This document shows positions 17,700 through 26,375 of a stretch of DNA of 64,000 nt, in pieces. Location: contig JAAEMK010000847.1 in NCBI GenBank assembly GCA_024225635.1, positions 1-64,000 of the forward strand, read 5' to 3'. The notes beneath the pieces are model-generated. The model was not told the origin of the DNA, did not search any database, and was given only the letters and a program-made list of their open reading frames with translations. The stretch comes from Desulfobacteraceae bacterium. Its GTDB lineage: Bacteria; Desulfobacterota; Desulfobacteria; Desulfobacterales; Desulfobacteraceae. The position numbers and the translations under genes were made by a program. Positions within the stretch are counted from its first letter, which is position 1, and each line of letters begins with the position of its first letter.

Positions 17700-18455
17700 C
17701 TATGTTTTGTTACATATATTATCCAAATATCGCAAGGATATAATAAATTCCTGGTTTCCTTTCGGGCCCGGAACAGGGGAGGGGATCACCTCGCCTGTCT
17801 CATAGCCCCTGTTATCAAAAAATTCCTTGATCTCCCCGATGATCTCTTGCCTAACCTTCGGGTCCCGTACCACGCCGCCCTTGCCGATCCTTTCCCGGCC
17901 GGCTTCAAACTGGGGTTTGATGAGGGCTAGGATACGGGTGCCTTTCTTCATGAACTTTTCGGCAGCCGGAATAACCAGCTTCAGGGAGATGAACGAAGTA
18001 TCCGCTACAACAAGGTCCACGCTTTCACCAACCACGTCATACTCCAGATGACGGATGTTAGTCCGCTCGATGACCACCACCCTCGGGTCCTGGCGCAGGG
18101 ACCATGCCAGCTGGCCGTAGCCCACATCCACGGCATAGACTTTTCCTGCCCCGTGCTGGAGAAGGCAGTCGGTGAACCCTCCGGTGGAGGCGCCGATGTC
18201 CAGGCAGGTGAGGCCGGTGACGTCAATGCCGAGGCCCTTTACAGCGTGGTCGAGCTTGAGGCCTCCCCGGCTCACAAAGGGGATGTCCTCTCCTTTTAAA
18301 ACAATATCGGCATCAATTGAGACCTTGGTCCCGGCCTTATCCACCGGAACGTCGTTCACAAGAATCCTGCCCGCCATGATCATAGCCCTGGCGCGTTCCC
18401 TGGACTGGACCATGTTTTTCTCAACAAGCAACAGATCGAGGCGTTTCTTTTCCAT
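17700..18455 (-). CDS. tlyA: TlyA-family rRNA 2'-O-methyltransferase / hemolysin-like protein
   Basis: 251 residues from the ATG at 18455 (an ATG three codons earlier overlaps the dxs stop). An N-terminal S4 RNA-binding domain (RLDLLLVEKNMVQSRERA to about 65) is followed by an FtsJ-like methyltransferase fold with the SAM site CLDIGASTGGFTDCLL and AVDVGYGQLAW. TlyA proteins methylate cytidines in 16S/23S rRNA and can set capreomycin sensitivity. It directly follows dxs, as in many Proteobacteria and Firmicutes xse-isp-dxs operons. Confidence 0.92.
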   Translation of the reverse strand: MEKKRLDLLLVEKNMVQSRERARAMIMAGRILVNDVPVDKAGTKVSIDADIVLKGEDIPFVSRGGLKLDHAVKGLGIDVTGLTCLDIGASTGGFTDCLLQHGAGKVYAVDVGYGQLAWSLRQDPRVVVIERTNIRHLEYDVVGESVDLVVADTSFISLKLVIPAAEKFMKKGTRILALIKPQFEAGRERIGKGGVVRDPKVRQEIIGEIKEFFDNRGYETGEVIPSPVPGPKGNQEFIISLRYLDNICNKT

Positions 18456-18457
18456 CT

Positions 18458-20383
18458 TTAACATCTCTCCCGGTCTGTTTTGAGGGTGGTCGGGGCATCC
18501 ACCCCGTTTTTTTTTCCCGTGATCTCCATGGCTGCCTTTACAATCGCCTGGCTGTCCACCCCATATTCAGTTCTCAATATGTCCTGGGCGCCATGCTCCA
18601 CGAAGGTGTCCCGGATGCCGACCCTTCTGATCTTGCAGTTGAAGCGGTCGTTGTCTGCCAGAAGTTCCAGGACGGCGCTTCCGAATCCGCCGTCCAGCAC
18701 ATGCTCCTCCACGGTAACGATGGCGCCGGTCCTGTCCACCGTGTCAAGCAGAAGCTGTTTATCAAGGGGTTTGACAAAGCGCGCATTGACAACCCCGCAG
18801 GAGATGCCAAGCTTTTCGAGTTCATCGGCGGCCTTTAGGGCCTCGCCCACCACCCGGCCGATTGCAATGATGGCAAGGTCGTCACCGTTTCGGACACATT
18901 CCCCTTTTCCGATCTCCAGGGGCTTGATATCCGGTTCCACGACAACGCCTTCCCCCTTGCCACGGGGATACCGGAGGGCGATTGGACCGTCGTGGTCGAC
19001 GGCGGTCTTGAGCATCCTGGCAAGCTCGTTTTCATTCCGTGGAGCCATGACCGTGATATTGGGAATGTTCCTAAGATAGGCATAGTCGAACAGGCCGTGG
19101 TGGGTCGGACCGTCCTCCCCGACAATGCCGCCCCGGTCAAGGGCAAACACCACTGGATGGGACTCGATGCAGGCGTCGTGGAGTATCTGGTCGTAGGCCC
19201 GCTGCATAAAGGTCGAATAGATGGCAACCACCGGCTTCAAGCCTTGGGTGGCAAGGCCTGCGGCAAAAGTGACCGCATGCTGCTCCGCAATGCCCACGTC
19301 ATGGAACCGGTCCGGATATAATTCGGCGAATTTGTTGAGCCCGGTTCCCTCGGGCATGGCGGCCGTGACGGCCACAATCCGTTTGTCCGTTTTGGCAAGA
19401 TCGATCATGGTGCAGCCGAAGACATCGGTGTAGGAGGGAACGCTTCCCCCTTTTTTCACGCAGGAGCCCGTATCGATATTGAAGGAGCCGACCCCGTGGA
19501 AGTAGACCGGGTTTTCCTCTGCCGGCCGGTACCCTTTCCCTTTTTTGGTGGTCACATGGAGCAGCACGGGCTCGTCATGCTTTTTAATATTTTCGAGGAT
19601 GTCCACCAGATGGTTGAGGTTGTGGCCGTTGATGGGACCGAAATAATCGAAGTTAAAGGCCTCAAACAGCATGCCCGGTGTGACAAAGGTCTTGAAGGAA
19701 TCCTCGGAGCGTTTTGCAATTTTGTAGATGTCGTCCCCGATGCCGGGAAGGGACTTTAAAAAGGTGCCGAACTCCTTTTTCATGTTCTGGAGATATTTGG
19801 AGGAAAAGGTACGGCTCAAAAATGAGGACAACGCACCCACATTGGGGGAGATGGACATGTCGTTGTCGTTGAGGATAACAATGAGATCCCGCTTGGAGTC
19901 CCCGGCCTGGTTCAGGCCTTCAAAGGCAAGGCCTGCGGTGAGGGAACCGTCCCCGATGACAGCCAGGACCTTGCCGGTTTCCCGGTTCAGGTGCCGGCCG
20001 CTTGCAATGCCGAGCCCCGCTGAAATGGAGGTGCTGGAATGGCCAACGGTGAACCCGTCGCAGGGGCTTTCGCTCATCTTGGTGAATCCCGTGATCCCCT
20101 TGTGGGTCCGGAGGGTGTCGAACTTCTCCTCCCGTCCGGTCAAAAGCTTGTGGGTATAGGCCTGGTGCCCCACATCCCAGACCAGGGTATCCGTTGGAAT
20201 GTCAAACACATAGTGGATGGCAAGGGTCAGTTCCACCGCGCCAAGGCTTGAGGCCAGGTGCCCCCCGTTCTTTGATACAACAGAGATAATTCGCTCCCGG
20301 ATCTCCTTTGCGAGGATCGGCAGCTCCTTTCTTGACAGTTGTTTTAAATCTTTACCGGTTTTAATGGTTTTAAGCAGACTCAA
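18458..20383 (-). CDS. dxs: 1-deoxy-D-xylulose-5-phosphate synthase
   Basis: 641 residues; TPP enzyme condensing pyruvate and glyceraldehyde 3-phosphate, first step of the MEP isoprenoid pathway. Seen: VGHQAYTHKLLTGR, TPP/Mg motif IGDGSLTAGLAFEGLN with NDND, pyrimidine-domain DVGIAEQHAVTFAAG and DGPTHHG. The start is a TTG at 20383 with GGGAG 9 nt upstream; no better ATG exists. It follows ispA by 20 bp, so two isoprenoid genes are co-expressed. Confidence 0.97.
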   Translation of the reverse strand: MSLLKTIKTGKDLKQLSRKELPILAKEIRERIISVVSKNGGHLASSLGAVELTLAIHYVFDIPTDTLVWDVGHQAYTHKLLTGREEKFDTLRTHKGITGFTKMSESPCDGFTVGHSSTSISAGLGIASGRHLNRETGKVLAVIGDGSLTAGLAFEGLNQAGDSKRDLIVILNDNDMSISPNVGALSSFLSRTFSSKYLQNMKKEFGTFLKSLPGIGDDIYKIAKRSEDSFKTFVTPGMLFEAFNFDYFGPINGHNLNHLVDILENIKKHDEPVLLHVTTKKGKGYRPAEENPVYFHGVGSFNIDTGSCVKKGGSVPSYTDVFGCTMIDLAKTDKRIVAVTAAMPEGTGLNKFAELYPDRFHDVGIAEQHAVTFAAGLATQGLKPVVAIYSTFMQRAYDQILHDACIESHPVVFALDRGGIVGEDGPTHHGLFDYAYLRNIPNITVMAPRNENELARMLKTAVDHDGPIALRYPRGKGEGVVVEPDIKPLEIGKGECVRNGDDLAIIAIGRVVGEALKAADELEKLGISCGVVNARFVKPLDKQLLLDTVDRTGAIVTVEEHVLDGGFGSAVLELLADNDRFNCKIRRVGIRDTFVEHGAQDILRTEYGVDSQAIVKAAMEITGKKNGVDAPTTLKTDRERC

Positions 20384-20403
20384 TTACGCTCTCTCCCGTA
20401 TCA

Positions 20404-21321
20404 TCAACGTCTCCGTTGTAAAATGTACTCTGCGATCGCCCTGAGGGGCAACGCTTTTTCGTCAAAATTGTTTAACGCCTCAACCGCTTCATTCACCAGT
20501 TCTTCGGCATAGCCCTTGGATGGTTCAAGGCCCATGAGGGCAGGGTAGGTCATCTTATTCTTCGCCTCGTCGGACCCTGCGGGTTTTCCCATGACAGCCG
20601 GATCTCCTTCCACATCCAGGATGTCATCCTTTACCTGGAAGGCAAGGCCCACTTTTTCCGCATACACGGCCAGCCTTTCCTGCGTGTCCGGACCGGCACC
20701 GGCGGAAACAGCGCCCGAAAGAACGCTTGCCTTGATCATCATTCCTGTCTTCAAGGTATGGATTTTCTCCAGGTGGTCAAGGGAAGAGGGAAGGGCGGCT
20801 GCATCCCGGTCCTGGGAAAGCATGTCCAGCATCTGGCCCTCGATCATGCCGTCGACACCGGCGGCCTCGGAAAGGATCGCCGTAAGCTCAAGGCGCACGG
20901 CCGGGTCGGGCAGCCGTTCAAACAGGTTGCCGGGACGGGTCAGCACCTGGAAGGCGTGGGTGAGAAGCCCGTCTCCGGCCAGGATGGCCGTGGCTTCAGA
21001 AAACGCCTTGTGGCAGGTGGGAATCCCCCGCCTCAGGTCATCGTCATCCATGGCGGGAAGGTCGTCATGGATCAGGGAGTAGGTGTGGACCATCTCCAGG
21101 GCGCTGGCTGCGGGCAGGGCAACGACAGGATCCTGGCCACAGGCCTCGCAGGCGGCGAGGCAGAGAATAGGGCGGAGCCTTTTTCCCCCGGCCATGAGGG
21201 AGTGGGCCATTGCCCGGGTCAGTTCCCGTTCCTTATCAAGGGAATTCAGAATCGTCTCAAGCTGTTTGTTTACAACCGCCTGGCGTTCCTTTAAATAGGC
21301 TTTGAAATCAAAATCACTCAT
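20404..21321 (-). CDS. ispA: Farnesyl/geranylgeranyl diphosphate synthase
   Basis: 305 residues; short-chain trans-prenyltransferase. The first Asp-rich motif is HDDLPAMDDDDLRRG, the second KDDILDVEGD, and GGKRLRPIL lies near the N-terminus; these bind Mg2+-diphosphates. The ATG at 21321 overlaps the xseB stop in ATGAGTGA, giving translational coupling. Product chain length (C15 or C20) cannot be fixed from the sequence alone. It supplies prenyl units made through Dxs, encoded next. Confidence 0.95.
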   Translation of the reverse strand: MSDFDFKAYLKERQAVVNKQLETILNSLDKERELTRAMAHSLMAGGKRLRPILCLAACEACGQDPVVALPAASALEMVHTYSLIHDDLPAMDDDDLRRGIPTCHKAFSEATAILAGDGLLTHAFQVLTRPGNLFERLPDPAVRLELTAILSEAAGVDGMIEGQMLDMLSQDRDAAALPSSLDHLEKIHTLKTGMMIKASVLSGAVSAGAGPDTQERLAVYAEKVGLAFQVKDDILDVEGDPAVMGKPAGSDEAKNKMTYPALMGLEPSKGYAEELVNEAVEALNNFDEKALPLRAIAEYILQRRR

Positions 21322-21541
21322 TGTCAAACAACTCTTCCTTCACGTTTCCCTTGCCATCCTTTAATAGAAGGGTGATCTTTTCTTCGGTTTCATCCAGCTT
21401 TTTCATGCAGAAACCGGAACATTTAATTCCCTGTTCAAAAAGCTTCACCGCTTTTTCCAGGGAGAGATTGCCCGATTCAAGCTCTTTTACGATCTCTTCA
21501 AGCTGGGTCATCGAGTCTTCAAATGTCTTCTTCTTTGCCAT
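21314..21541 (-). CDS. xseB: Exodeoxyribonuclease VII small subunit
   Basis: 75 residues from the ATG at 21541. The sequence is typical: FEDSMTQLEEIVKELESG followed by LSLEKAVKLFEQG and a charged helix. XseB subunits assemble on XseA to form the single-strand exonuclease. The ATG lies inside the last codons of xseA (23-bp overlap) with GGAAGAG upstream, so the pair is translationally coupled. Confidence 0.95.
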   Translation of the reverse strand: MAKKKTFEDSMTQLEEIVKELESGNLSLEKAVKLFEQGIKCSGFCMKKLDETEEKITLLLKDGKGNVKEELFDNE

Positions 21542-22877
21542 ATGTCTCTTCCACCTGACAGCGAAGCCTTCCCCGTGCAAGGATCACTTCGACAGTCTCG
21601 TTTTTTTCGGTCATTGTTGAATCCATGAGGATCGTTTTTTCAGGATACTTTCTTGTAATGCTGTACCCCCGGTCAAGCACGGACATGGGGCTCAATGCCT
21701 CGAGCCTTAGCGTTCCCTCGTTGGTCCGGCTCCGGGATTCCGTCAAAATCGAGGCCATTGAGCCCGTAAGACGGCCGAGCAGGGCATCAATATCGGTTCT
21801 GCCTTTTGAAACCCGGGTTTCCGGGCTGTTGGCATACAGGGCATGGCTAAACCAGTCAAGGCGCTCCTTGCGGGAAGTCAGCATTTTTTCCATCTGCCGG
21901 CTCATCCGGGATTCAAGGTCACCAAGCCTGAACCGCATATCATCCACCACACGTTTGGGATCCCGGAGCCTTGACGTGAGCTCTTTGACGCGCTCCCTTA
22001 AGGCGGCGACATTGGCGTACAACCCGTTGACAAGGGTCGATTCCAGCTGGTTGAGCCGCAGTTCCAGGGCCCGTTTTTCCGGCAGGGCAAGTTCGGCCGC
22101 GGCCGAGGGGGTCGGCGCCCTGAGGTCGGCGACAAAATCCGCAATGGTATAGTCTGTCTCATGGCCCACGGCCGACATCACCGGGATTTGAGAGTTGCAG
22201 ATCGCCATGGCAACGATTTCGGAATTAAAGGCGGAAAGATCCTCCAGGGAACCGCCGCCCCGGGCAACGATGATGAGATCCGATTTTGCCCGGCCGTTGA
22301 CCAGCTCGACGGCCCTTGAAATTTCCTGTTCAGCACCGGGTCCCTGGACCTTGACCGGAACGATCTCAAGGGGAATGTTTGGAAAGCGTCTCTTTGCCAC
22401 CGTGATGATATCCCTGATAACAGCGCCGGTGGGAGAAGTTACAATGCTGATCCGTGATGGAAGAAAGGGTATCGCTTTTTTCCGGGCCTCGTCAAACAGG
22501 CCTTGCTGGGCAAGCTTTTGCTTGAGCTGCTCAAAGGCGGCCTGGAGTGCGCCGGCGCCTTCGGGCTCCATGTGTTCAAAGATGAGCTGGTAGGAGCCCC
22601 TGGGCTCGTAAAGGCTGATCCGGCCCATGCCCGTGATCTTCATGCCGTTCTCAGGCCGGAACCTGAGCCTGCGCCACTGGTTCCGGAACATGACGCCGGA
22701 GATGACGGCGTTGGCGTCCTTAAGGGAAAAATAGGCGTGGCCCGAAGCCGGCAGGGAAAGATTTGAAATTTCCCCCGAGATCCACACAAGGGGAAATCGT
22801 TCTTCAATAAGGGTCTTTATTTCCCTTGTGAGGGCCGAAACGGTAAATATTTGTCTGAAATCCTTTAATTGAGCCAT
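21519..22877 (-). CDS. xseA: Exodeoxyribonuclease VII large subunit
   Basis: 452 residues. N-terminal OB-fold (FTVSALTREIKTLIEERFP, VWISGEISNL, GHAYFSLKD) about 1-105, then the catalytic domain with VVTSPTGAVIRDII, IVARGGGSLEDLSAFN and SAVGHETDYTIADFVAD, then a long coiled-coil. Degrades single-stranded DNA to oligonucleotides together with XseB. The ATG at 22877 is chosen; an in-frame GTG three codons upstream is also possible. It is the first gene of the xseA-xseB-ispA-dxs-tlyA-EF-G run. Confidence 0.95.
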   Translation of the reverse strand: MAQLKDFRQIFTVSALTREIKTLIEERFPLVWISGEISNLSLPASGHAYFSLKDANAVISGVMFRNQWRRLRFRPENGMKITGMGRISLYEPRGSYQLIFEHMEPEGAGALQAAFEQLKQKLAQQGLFDEARKKAIPFLPSRISIVTSPTGAVIRDIITVAKRRFPNIPLEIVPVKVQGPGAEQEISRAVELVNGRAKSDLIIVARGGGSLEDLSAFNSEIVAMAICNSQIPVMSAVGHETDYTIADFVADLRAPTPSAAAELALPEKRALELRLNQLESTLVNGLYANVAALRERVKELTSRLRDPKRVVDDMRFRLGDLESRMSRQMEKMLTSRKERLDWFSHALYANSPETRVSKGRTDIDALLGRLTGSMASILTESRSRTNEGTLRLEALSPMSVLDRGYSITRKYPEKTILMDSTMTEKNETVEVILARGRLRCQVEETYGKEEDI

Positions 22878-23122
22878 TGTCTCCACATTTTCCTAAATCC
22901 ATCAACAGAGTGTTATTTATAGAACAGACAAGAAAGAATAACAAACGATTAATGGGCTCAGGGCAAAGAAATCAGCTCTTTTTATCGGTTTGTGCGATAA
23001 TAGATATTATGTAAACTTTTCGATCTGCCAAAAAACAAGCCCTTCTCCTTGAACCCAAAAGCCCTGTTTAAATTATACAGCACCAGATCCGCCCCCCACT
23101 TTCTCTTTTGCGCGCAATTATC

Positions 23123-23150
23123 TTGAAATGTCTTTTGGCTGTGTTATATT
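23123..23150 (+). promoter_or_regulatory. Putative sigma-70-type promoter of the Bax-inhibitor-1 gene
   Basis: TTGAAA (23123-23128) and TATATT (23145-23150) are separated by 16 bp, 44 bp before the start codon, in a 300-bp divergent gap from xseA. The rest of the gap (22878-23122) is AT-rich and shows no gene; the xseA promoter must lie there but I cannot place it. Confidence 0.5.
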
Positions 23151-23194
23151 TGGTCCATTGATTCAGACAATTTTAACTCAGGAGGTTTTAATAC

Positions 23195-23902
23195 ATGGTA
23201 ACACAATCATCGTTCAGTAACGCCAGCGCCCTTTCCAAGGTAAACCCGTTCATCAGAAGTGTTTACAACTGGATGGCAATCGGACTTGCCCTGACAGCTT
23301 TTACCGCTTTTTATGTGGTAAACAGCCAGGCGCTGCTTCAGATAATTGTTGGAAACCCGGTGGTCTTTTTCGGACTGATCTTTGGCGAACTTGGACTTGT
23401 TTTTTATCTGAGCGCCAGGGTGCAACGAATCCAGGCATCAACGGCAACGGCCCTTTTTGTGCTATACTCGGTGCTAAACGGCGCTACATTGTCGGTTGTT
23501 TTGCTGAGATACACGGGTGCTTCCGTTGTTTCCACCTTTGCTGTATGCGCCCTCACCTTCGCTGCCTGCAGCGTCTACGGCATGGTGACAAAGCGTGATC
23601 TTACATCCATGGGCGGATTCATGATGATGGGGCTCATCGGAATCATCATTGCGACCGTTGTAAACATTTTTCTGAGAAGTCCCGGCTTCACCATGATCAT
23701 CTCCTACGTAGGAGTGGTCGTGTTTGTGGGACTTACGGCCTATGATACCCAGAAGCTCAAAGCCATGGCAATGACCCAGCCTGCGGATGCTTCAGGCGGC
23801 ATGGTAAGAAAAGGCGCCATCATGGGAGCCCTCACCCTTTATCTTGACTTCATCAACCTGTTTATCATGCTGCTGCATGTCTTTGGTGTCTCAAGGGATT
23901 AG
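23195..23902 (+). CDS. Bax inhibitor-1 / YccA-family membrane protein
   Basis: 235 residues, seven hydrophobic helices. FIRSVYNWMAIGLALTAF at the N-terminus, LNGATLSVVLLRYTG, and AYDTQKLK followed by ALTLYLDFINLF at the C-terminus are hallmarks of the UPF0005/BI-1 family. Relatives are pH-dependent Ca2+ leak channels (BsYetJ) or modulate FtsH (YccA). AGGAGG lies 9 nt before the ATG. It stands alone between its own promoter and terminator, hence a single-gene transcript. Confidence 0.94.
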   Translation: MVTQSSFSNASALSKVNPFIRSVYNWMAIGLALTAFTAFYVVNSQALLQIIVGNPVVFFGLIFGELGLVFYLSARVQRIQASTATALFVLYSVLNGATLSVVLLRYTGASVVSTFAVCALTFAACSVYGMVTKRDLTSMGGFMMMGLIGIIIATVVNIFLRSPGFTMIISYVGVVVFVGLTAYDTQKLKAMAMTQPADASGGMVRKGAIMGALTLYLDFINLFIMLLHVFGVSRD

Positions 23903-23940
23903 GAACCGCTTTTTCTAAATAATTTCAACCAGTAACAACA

Positions 23941-24000
23941 AAAGCCCGGTGAACCTCCCCTACCCTTTATATACAGGGACCGCTCACCGGGCTTTTTTTT
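23941..24000 (+). terminator. Rho-independent terminator after the Bax-inhibitor-1 gene
   Basis: A perfect 12-bp stem, AAAGCCCGGTGA (23941-23952) with its complement (23984-23995), is followed by a T run to 24000. It sits 38 bp after the stop codon. Confidence 0.92.
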
Positions 24001-24045
24001 AAACAATGTTTGATTTAACAAAATAAAGCGGCTATAAAGCAAAAT

Positions 24046-24477
24046 ATGAAGCTGATCACCATTCTGAGTGAATTCATTAAAAAGGCCAGACAGGAATCCG
24101 CCAGGGAATATTCCCTTCCCTCTTCAGAAGGCGAAGGCAACCGTTCAAAGGGGTGGATCGGTGTTGATCTCGACGGAACCCTGGCAAGATCCGACACCCT
24201 TTTTACCTTGAACAGGATCGGCGATCCGGTCCCCAAGATGCTTGACCGTGTCAAATCCATGATAGAACGCGGTACCAGGGTAAAAATATTTACCGCCAGG
24301 GCGTCAGACCCGGAACAGATTCCACTCATCGAGGCCTGGCTCCGGGAAAATGAAATCCCGAATCTTGAAGTCACAAATATCAAGGATTACGACATGATTC
24401 GCCTGTACGACGACCGTGCCGTACAGGTTATTGCAAACACGGGAGAGATTGTCACGGATGACAGGAACAACGGTTAA
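24046..24477 (+). CDS. HAD-superfamily hydrolase-like protein
   Basis: 143 residues. Motif I GVDLDGTLA (about 39-47) has both catalytic aspartates; motif II Thr lies in KIFTARAS; a DDRAVQV segment near the C-terminus could be the acidic motif IV. There is no room for a large cap domain, so it is a minimal HAD, like those found for small phosphatases of phage and polysaccharide loci. Substrate unknown. The ribosome site is weak. It may be co-transcribed with the envelope cassette that starts 39 bp later. Confidence 0.78.
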   Translation: MKLITILSEFIKKARQESAREYSLPSSEGEGNRSKGWIGVDLDGTLARSDTLFTLNRIGDPVPKMLDRVKSMIERGTRVKIFTARASDPEQIPLIEAWLRENEIPNLEVTNIKDYDMIRLYDDRAVQVIANTGEIVTDDRNNG

Positions 24478-24516
24478 ACTTTATTGTCCATTCATTTTAC
24501 GGCCACGGGGTGTTGG

Positions 24517-25269
24517 ATGAAATACATCTATTATATTATTGGAATTATTGGTCTGTTAACCGTTCTTGCGGCAATTCGATTCTCGGATGTCAGGGTTGAA
24601 GTGTCGGAGCCCGCCATTGTTATCAATGACAGGGTGGTATCTGAAAAAGAACTTGACAAAATTTATAAATCATCCCCATACAGCGGTCATATGGCAGGGA
24701 TCATTGACTCTGTGATCACCAATGAACTTCTTATCCAGGAAGCCATTGCCCAGGGAATCCATAAAGAGGAGCGCTTCAGGGAGTCTGTGGAAAATTTTTA
24801 CGAACAATCCCTGATCAAGCTCCTTATCGACCGAAAGTTTGATTCTCTCAAGCCTGAGATAACACAAGACATGATAGACCGATATATGGAGCTTTCAGGA
24901 AAAGATGTTACATATAAAAAAATGGTCTATCAAAACCTTGAAAATGCTAAACTGGGTAAAATGGAGCGTTCCGAAACCATAACCAAGCATTTTGAAGACC
25001 TGTCCGCCGAACTGAAATACATCTTTGTGGTATTGGAACCAGGCCGGACTTCGGCACCAATGAATATGGAGAAAAACTATATCTGTTGCAGGCTGATTTC
25101 TTCAAAGCCGTCATCCGATGAAGATTGCGTAACAGATGTTGAAGAGATAAGAGATTTTTTAGTTCATCAGAAAAAGAGCGCCCTGTTTGCAAAATGGATG
25201 GATACGTTATATGAGAATGCCGATATCCAAATTCTTACAGACAGGCGAATTGATCGGGAGGCAAGATGA
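24517..25269 (+). CDS. Membrane-anchored SurA-N-like periplasmic protein
   Basis: 250 residues from the ATG at 24517, which gives a clean N-terminal anchor (YYIIGIIGLLTVLAAI). The following part, with AIVINDRVVSEKELDKIY, two helices and TNELLIQEAIAQGI, resembles the SurA/PpiD N-terminal chaperone fold (SurA_N), but no parvulin PPIase domain is present. It may act as a periplasmic chaperone for the downstream products. It overlaps the next gene by 4 bp, so they are coupled. Family assignment is tentative. Confidence 0.7.
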   Translation: MKYIYYIIGIIGLLTVLAAIRFSDVRVEVSEPAIVINDRVVSEKELDKIYKSSPYSGHMAGIIDSVITNELLIQEAIAQGIHKEERFRESVENFYEQSLIKLLIDRKFDSLKPEITQDMIDRYMELSGKDVTYKKMVYQNLENAKLGKMERSETITKHFEDLSAELKYIFVVLEPGRTSAPMNMEKNYICCRLISSKPSSDEDCVTDVEEIRDFLVHQKKSALFAKWMDTLYENADIQILTDRRIDREAR

Positions 25270-25832
25270 ATCCGGGATTTAAACGTAGAAATTATTTCAT
25301 CAATAAAGAGCTCCAGGGCAAATACATTTTCCATTATTTTTTACTTGTCGCCCTGGGAAGCGGTCTTTTTTCTCTGATCTTCAGCTTCTTTTCATCAAAC
25401 ACGCTTTCCATTGTTTATGACAACTATCACCTTCAACTGGGCACGACCCCCGGAATCCTTCTGACCAAAATCCTGAGCACCCAATGGTTTTTCATTGTTA
25501 TCGGCGGCGCGGTCACCATTGGCATTACCCTGTTTTTAACCCACCGAATCGCGGGTCCCTTTTACAGATTGGAAAAGACCCTGGAAGCAATGAATGAAAA
25601 AAATCTGTCCGGGATAATCGTCCTCAGGAAAAAGGATGAAGGAAAAGAGCTTGCCGAAAAAATAAACGCCTTCAACGGAATGCTCTCATCAGACCTGGAC
25701 CGGATGCTCAGGCATGCAGAGGATATAAATTTTTATTGCAAAAAAGCCGACCAGGACCACCTCGATGAAATAAAAAAAATCAATCTGGATACAATAAAAA
25801 TTCTCAATGAATTTAAACTGCTTAAAGACTGA
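25266..25832 (+). CDS. Two-helix membrane protein with HAMP-like segment
   Basis: 188 residues: TM1 about 23-45, a short periplasmic loop, TM2 about 77-97, then THRIAGPFYRLEKTLEAM, a HAMP-type junction, and a coiled-coil C-terminus. No kinase, cyclase or methyl-accepting output follows. Such stand-alone HAMP proteins can pass a periplasmic signal to a partner. GGGAGG precedes the ATG by 6 nt. It lies between the SurA-N-like gene (4-bp overlap) and the metallopeptidase gene. Confidence 0.75.
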   Translation: MNPGFKRRNYFINKELQGKYIFHYFLLVALGSGLFSLIFSFFSSNTLSIVYDNYHLQLGTTPGILLTKILSTQWFFIVIGGAVTIGITLFLTHRIAGPFYRLEKTLEAMNEKNLSGIIVLRKKDEGKELAEKINAFNGMLSSDLDRMLRHAEDINFYCKKADQDHLDEIKKINLDTIKILNEFKLLKD

Positions 25833-25838
25833 TTGAAT

Positions 25839-26375
25839 ATGCATCTTGAGAGAACAAAATATTTTATAACCGCCCTTCTTTTTGTTCTGATCTTCCCGGG
25901 CATGCTGCACAGCCAGGAGATCAGGTCAAGATACGCCACCATCACCTACACGGACATGGCGACCCTGCGCAAGTTCAACAACAAGCTCTACATGGGCCGG
26001 CTCAAATATCTTTTGCACAGTAAAAAGAGCGAAACCATTGAAGATGAAGTGGGAAGTAAAATTGATTTGATCGTTGAAAAGGTTGAAACGGTTCTGGATA
26101 TGTATCCGGCGAGCCTCAGGTTCAGTATTGTGATCCACCCGTCAACAAAAGGTATCCAGGAAGATTTCCAACGGCTTTACAAAAAAAAGGTCAACTATAT
26201 TGCCTTTTATTCTCCTGGTAAAAATACGGTCTTTTATTCGGCCAATAATGCAAAGCTAAGGGTGGTTGCCCATGAGATCGGTCATGTGGTCGCAGAAAAT
26301 TATTTTGCCATCTCCCCTCCCCCAAAGATACATGAAGTTCTGGCACAGTACGCTGAAACCCACGTCAGTGACTGA
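25839..26375 (+). CDS. Secreted HExxH metallopeptidase-like protein
   Basis: 178 residues. A signal peptide (FITALLFVLIFPGMLHSQ) is followed by a mature domain with VVAHEIGHVVAENYF: the HEIGH core fits a zinc HExxH site, and a later Glu in IHEVLAQYAE could be the third ligand, as in gluzincins. Likely a small periplasmic zinc peptidase. The start is ATG 25839 (a TTG two codons earlier is in frame). Its end overlaps the convergent O-antigen-ligase/TPR gene by 11 bp. Confidence 0.8.
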   Translation: MHLERTKYFITALLFVLIFPGMLHSQEIRSRYATITYTDMATLRKFNNKLYMGRLKYLLHSKKSETIEDEVGSKIDLIVEKVETVLDMYPASLRFSIVIHPSTKGIQEDFQRLYKKKVNYIAFYSPGKNTVFYSANNAKLRVVAHEIGHVVAENYFAISPPPKIHEVLAQYAETHVSD

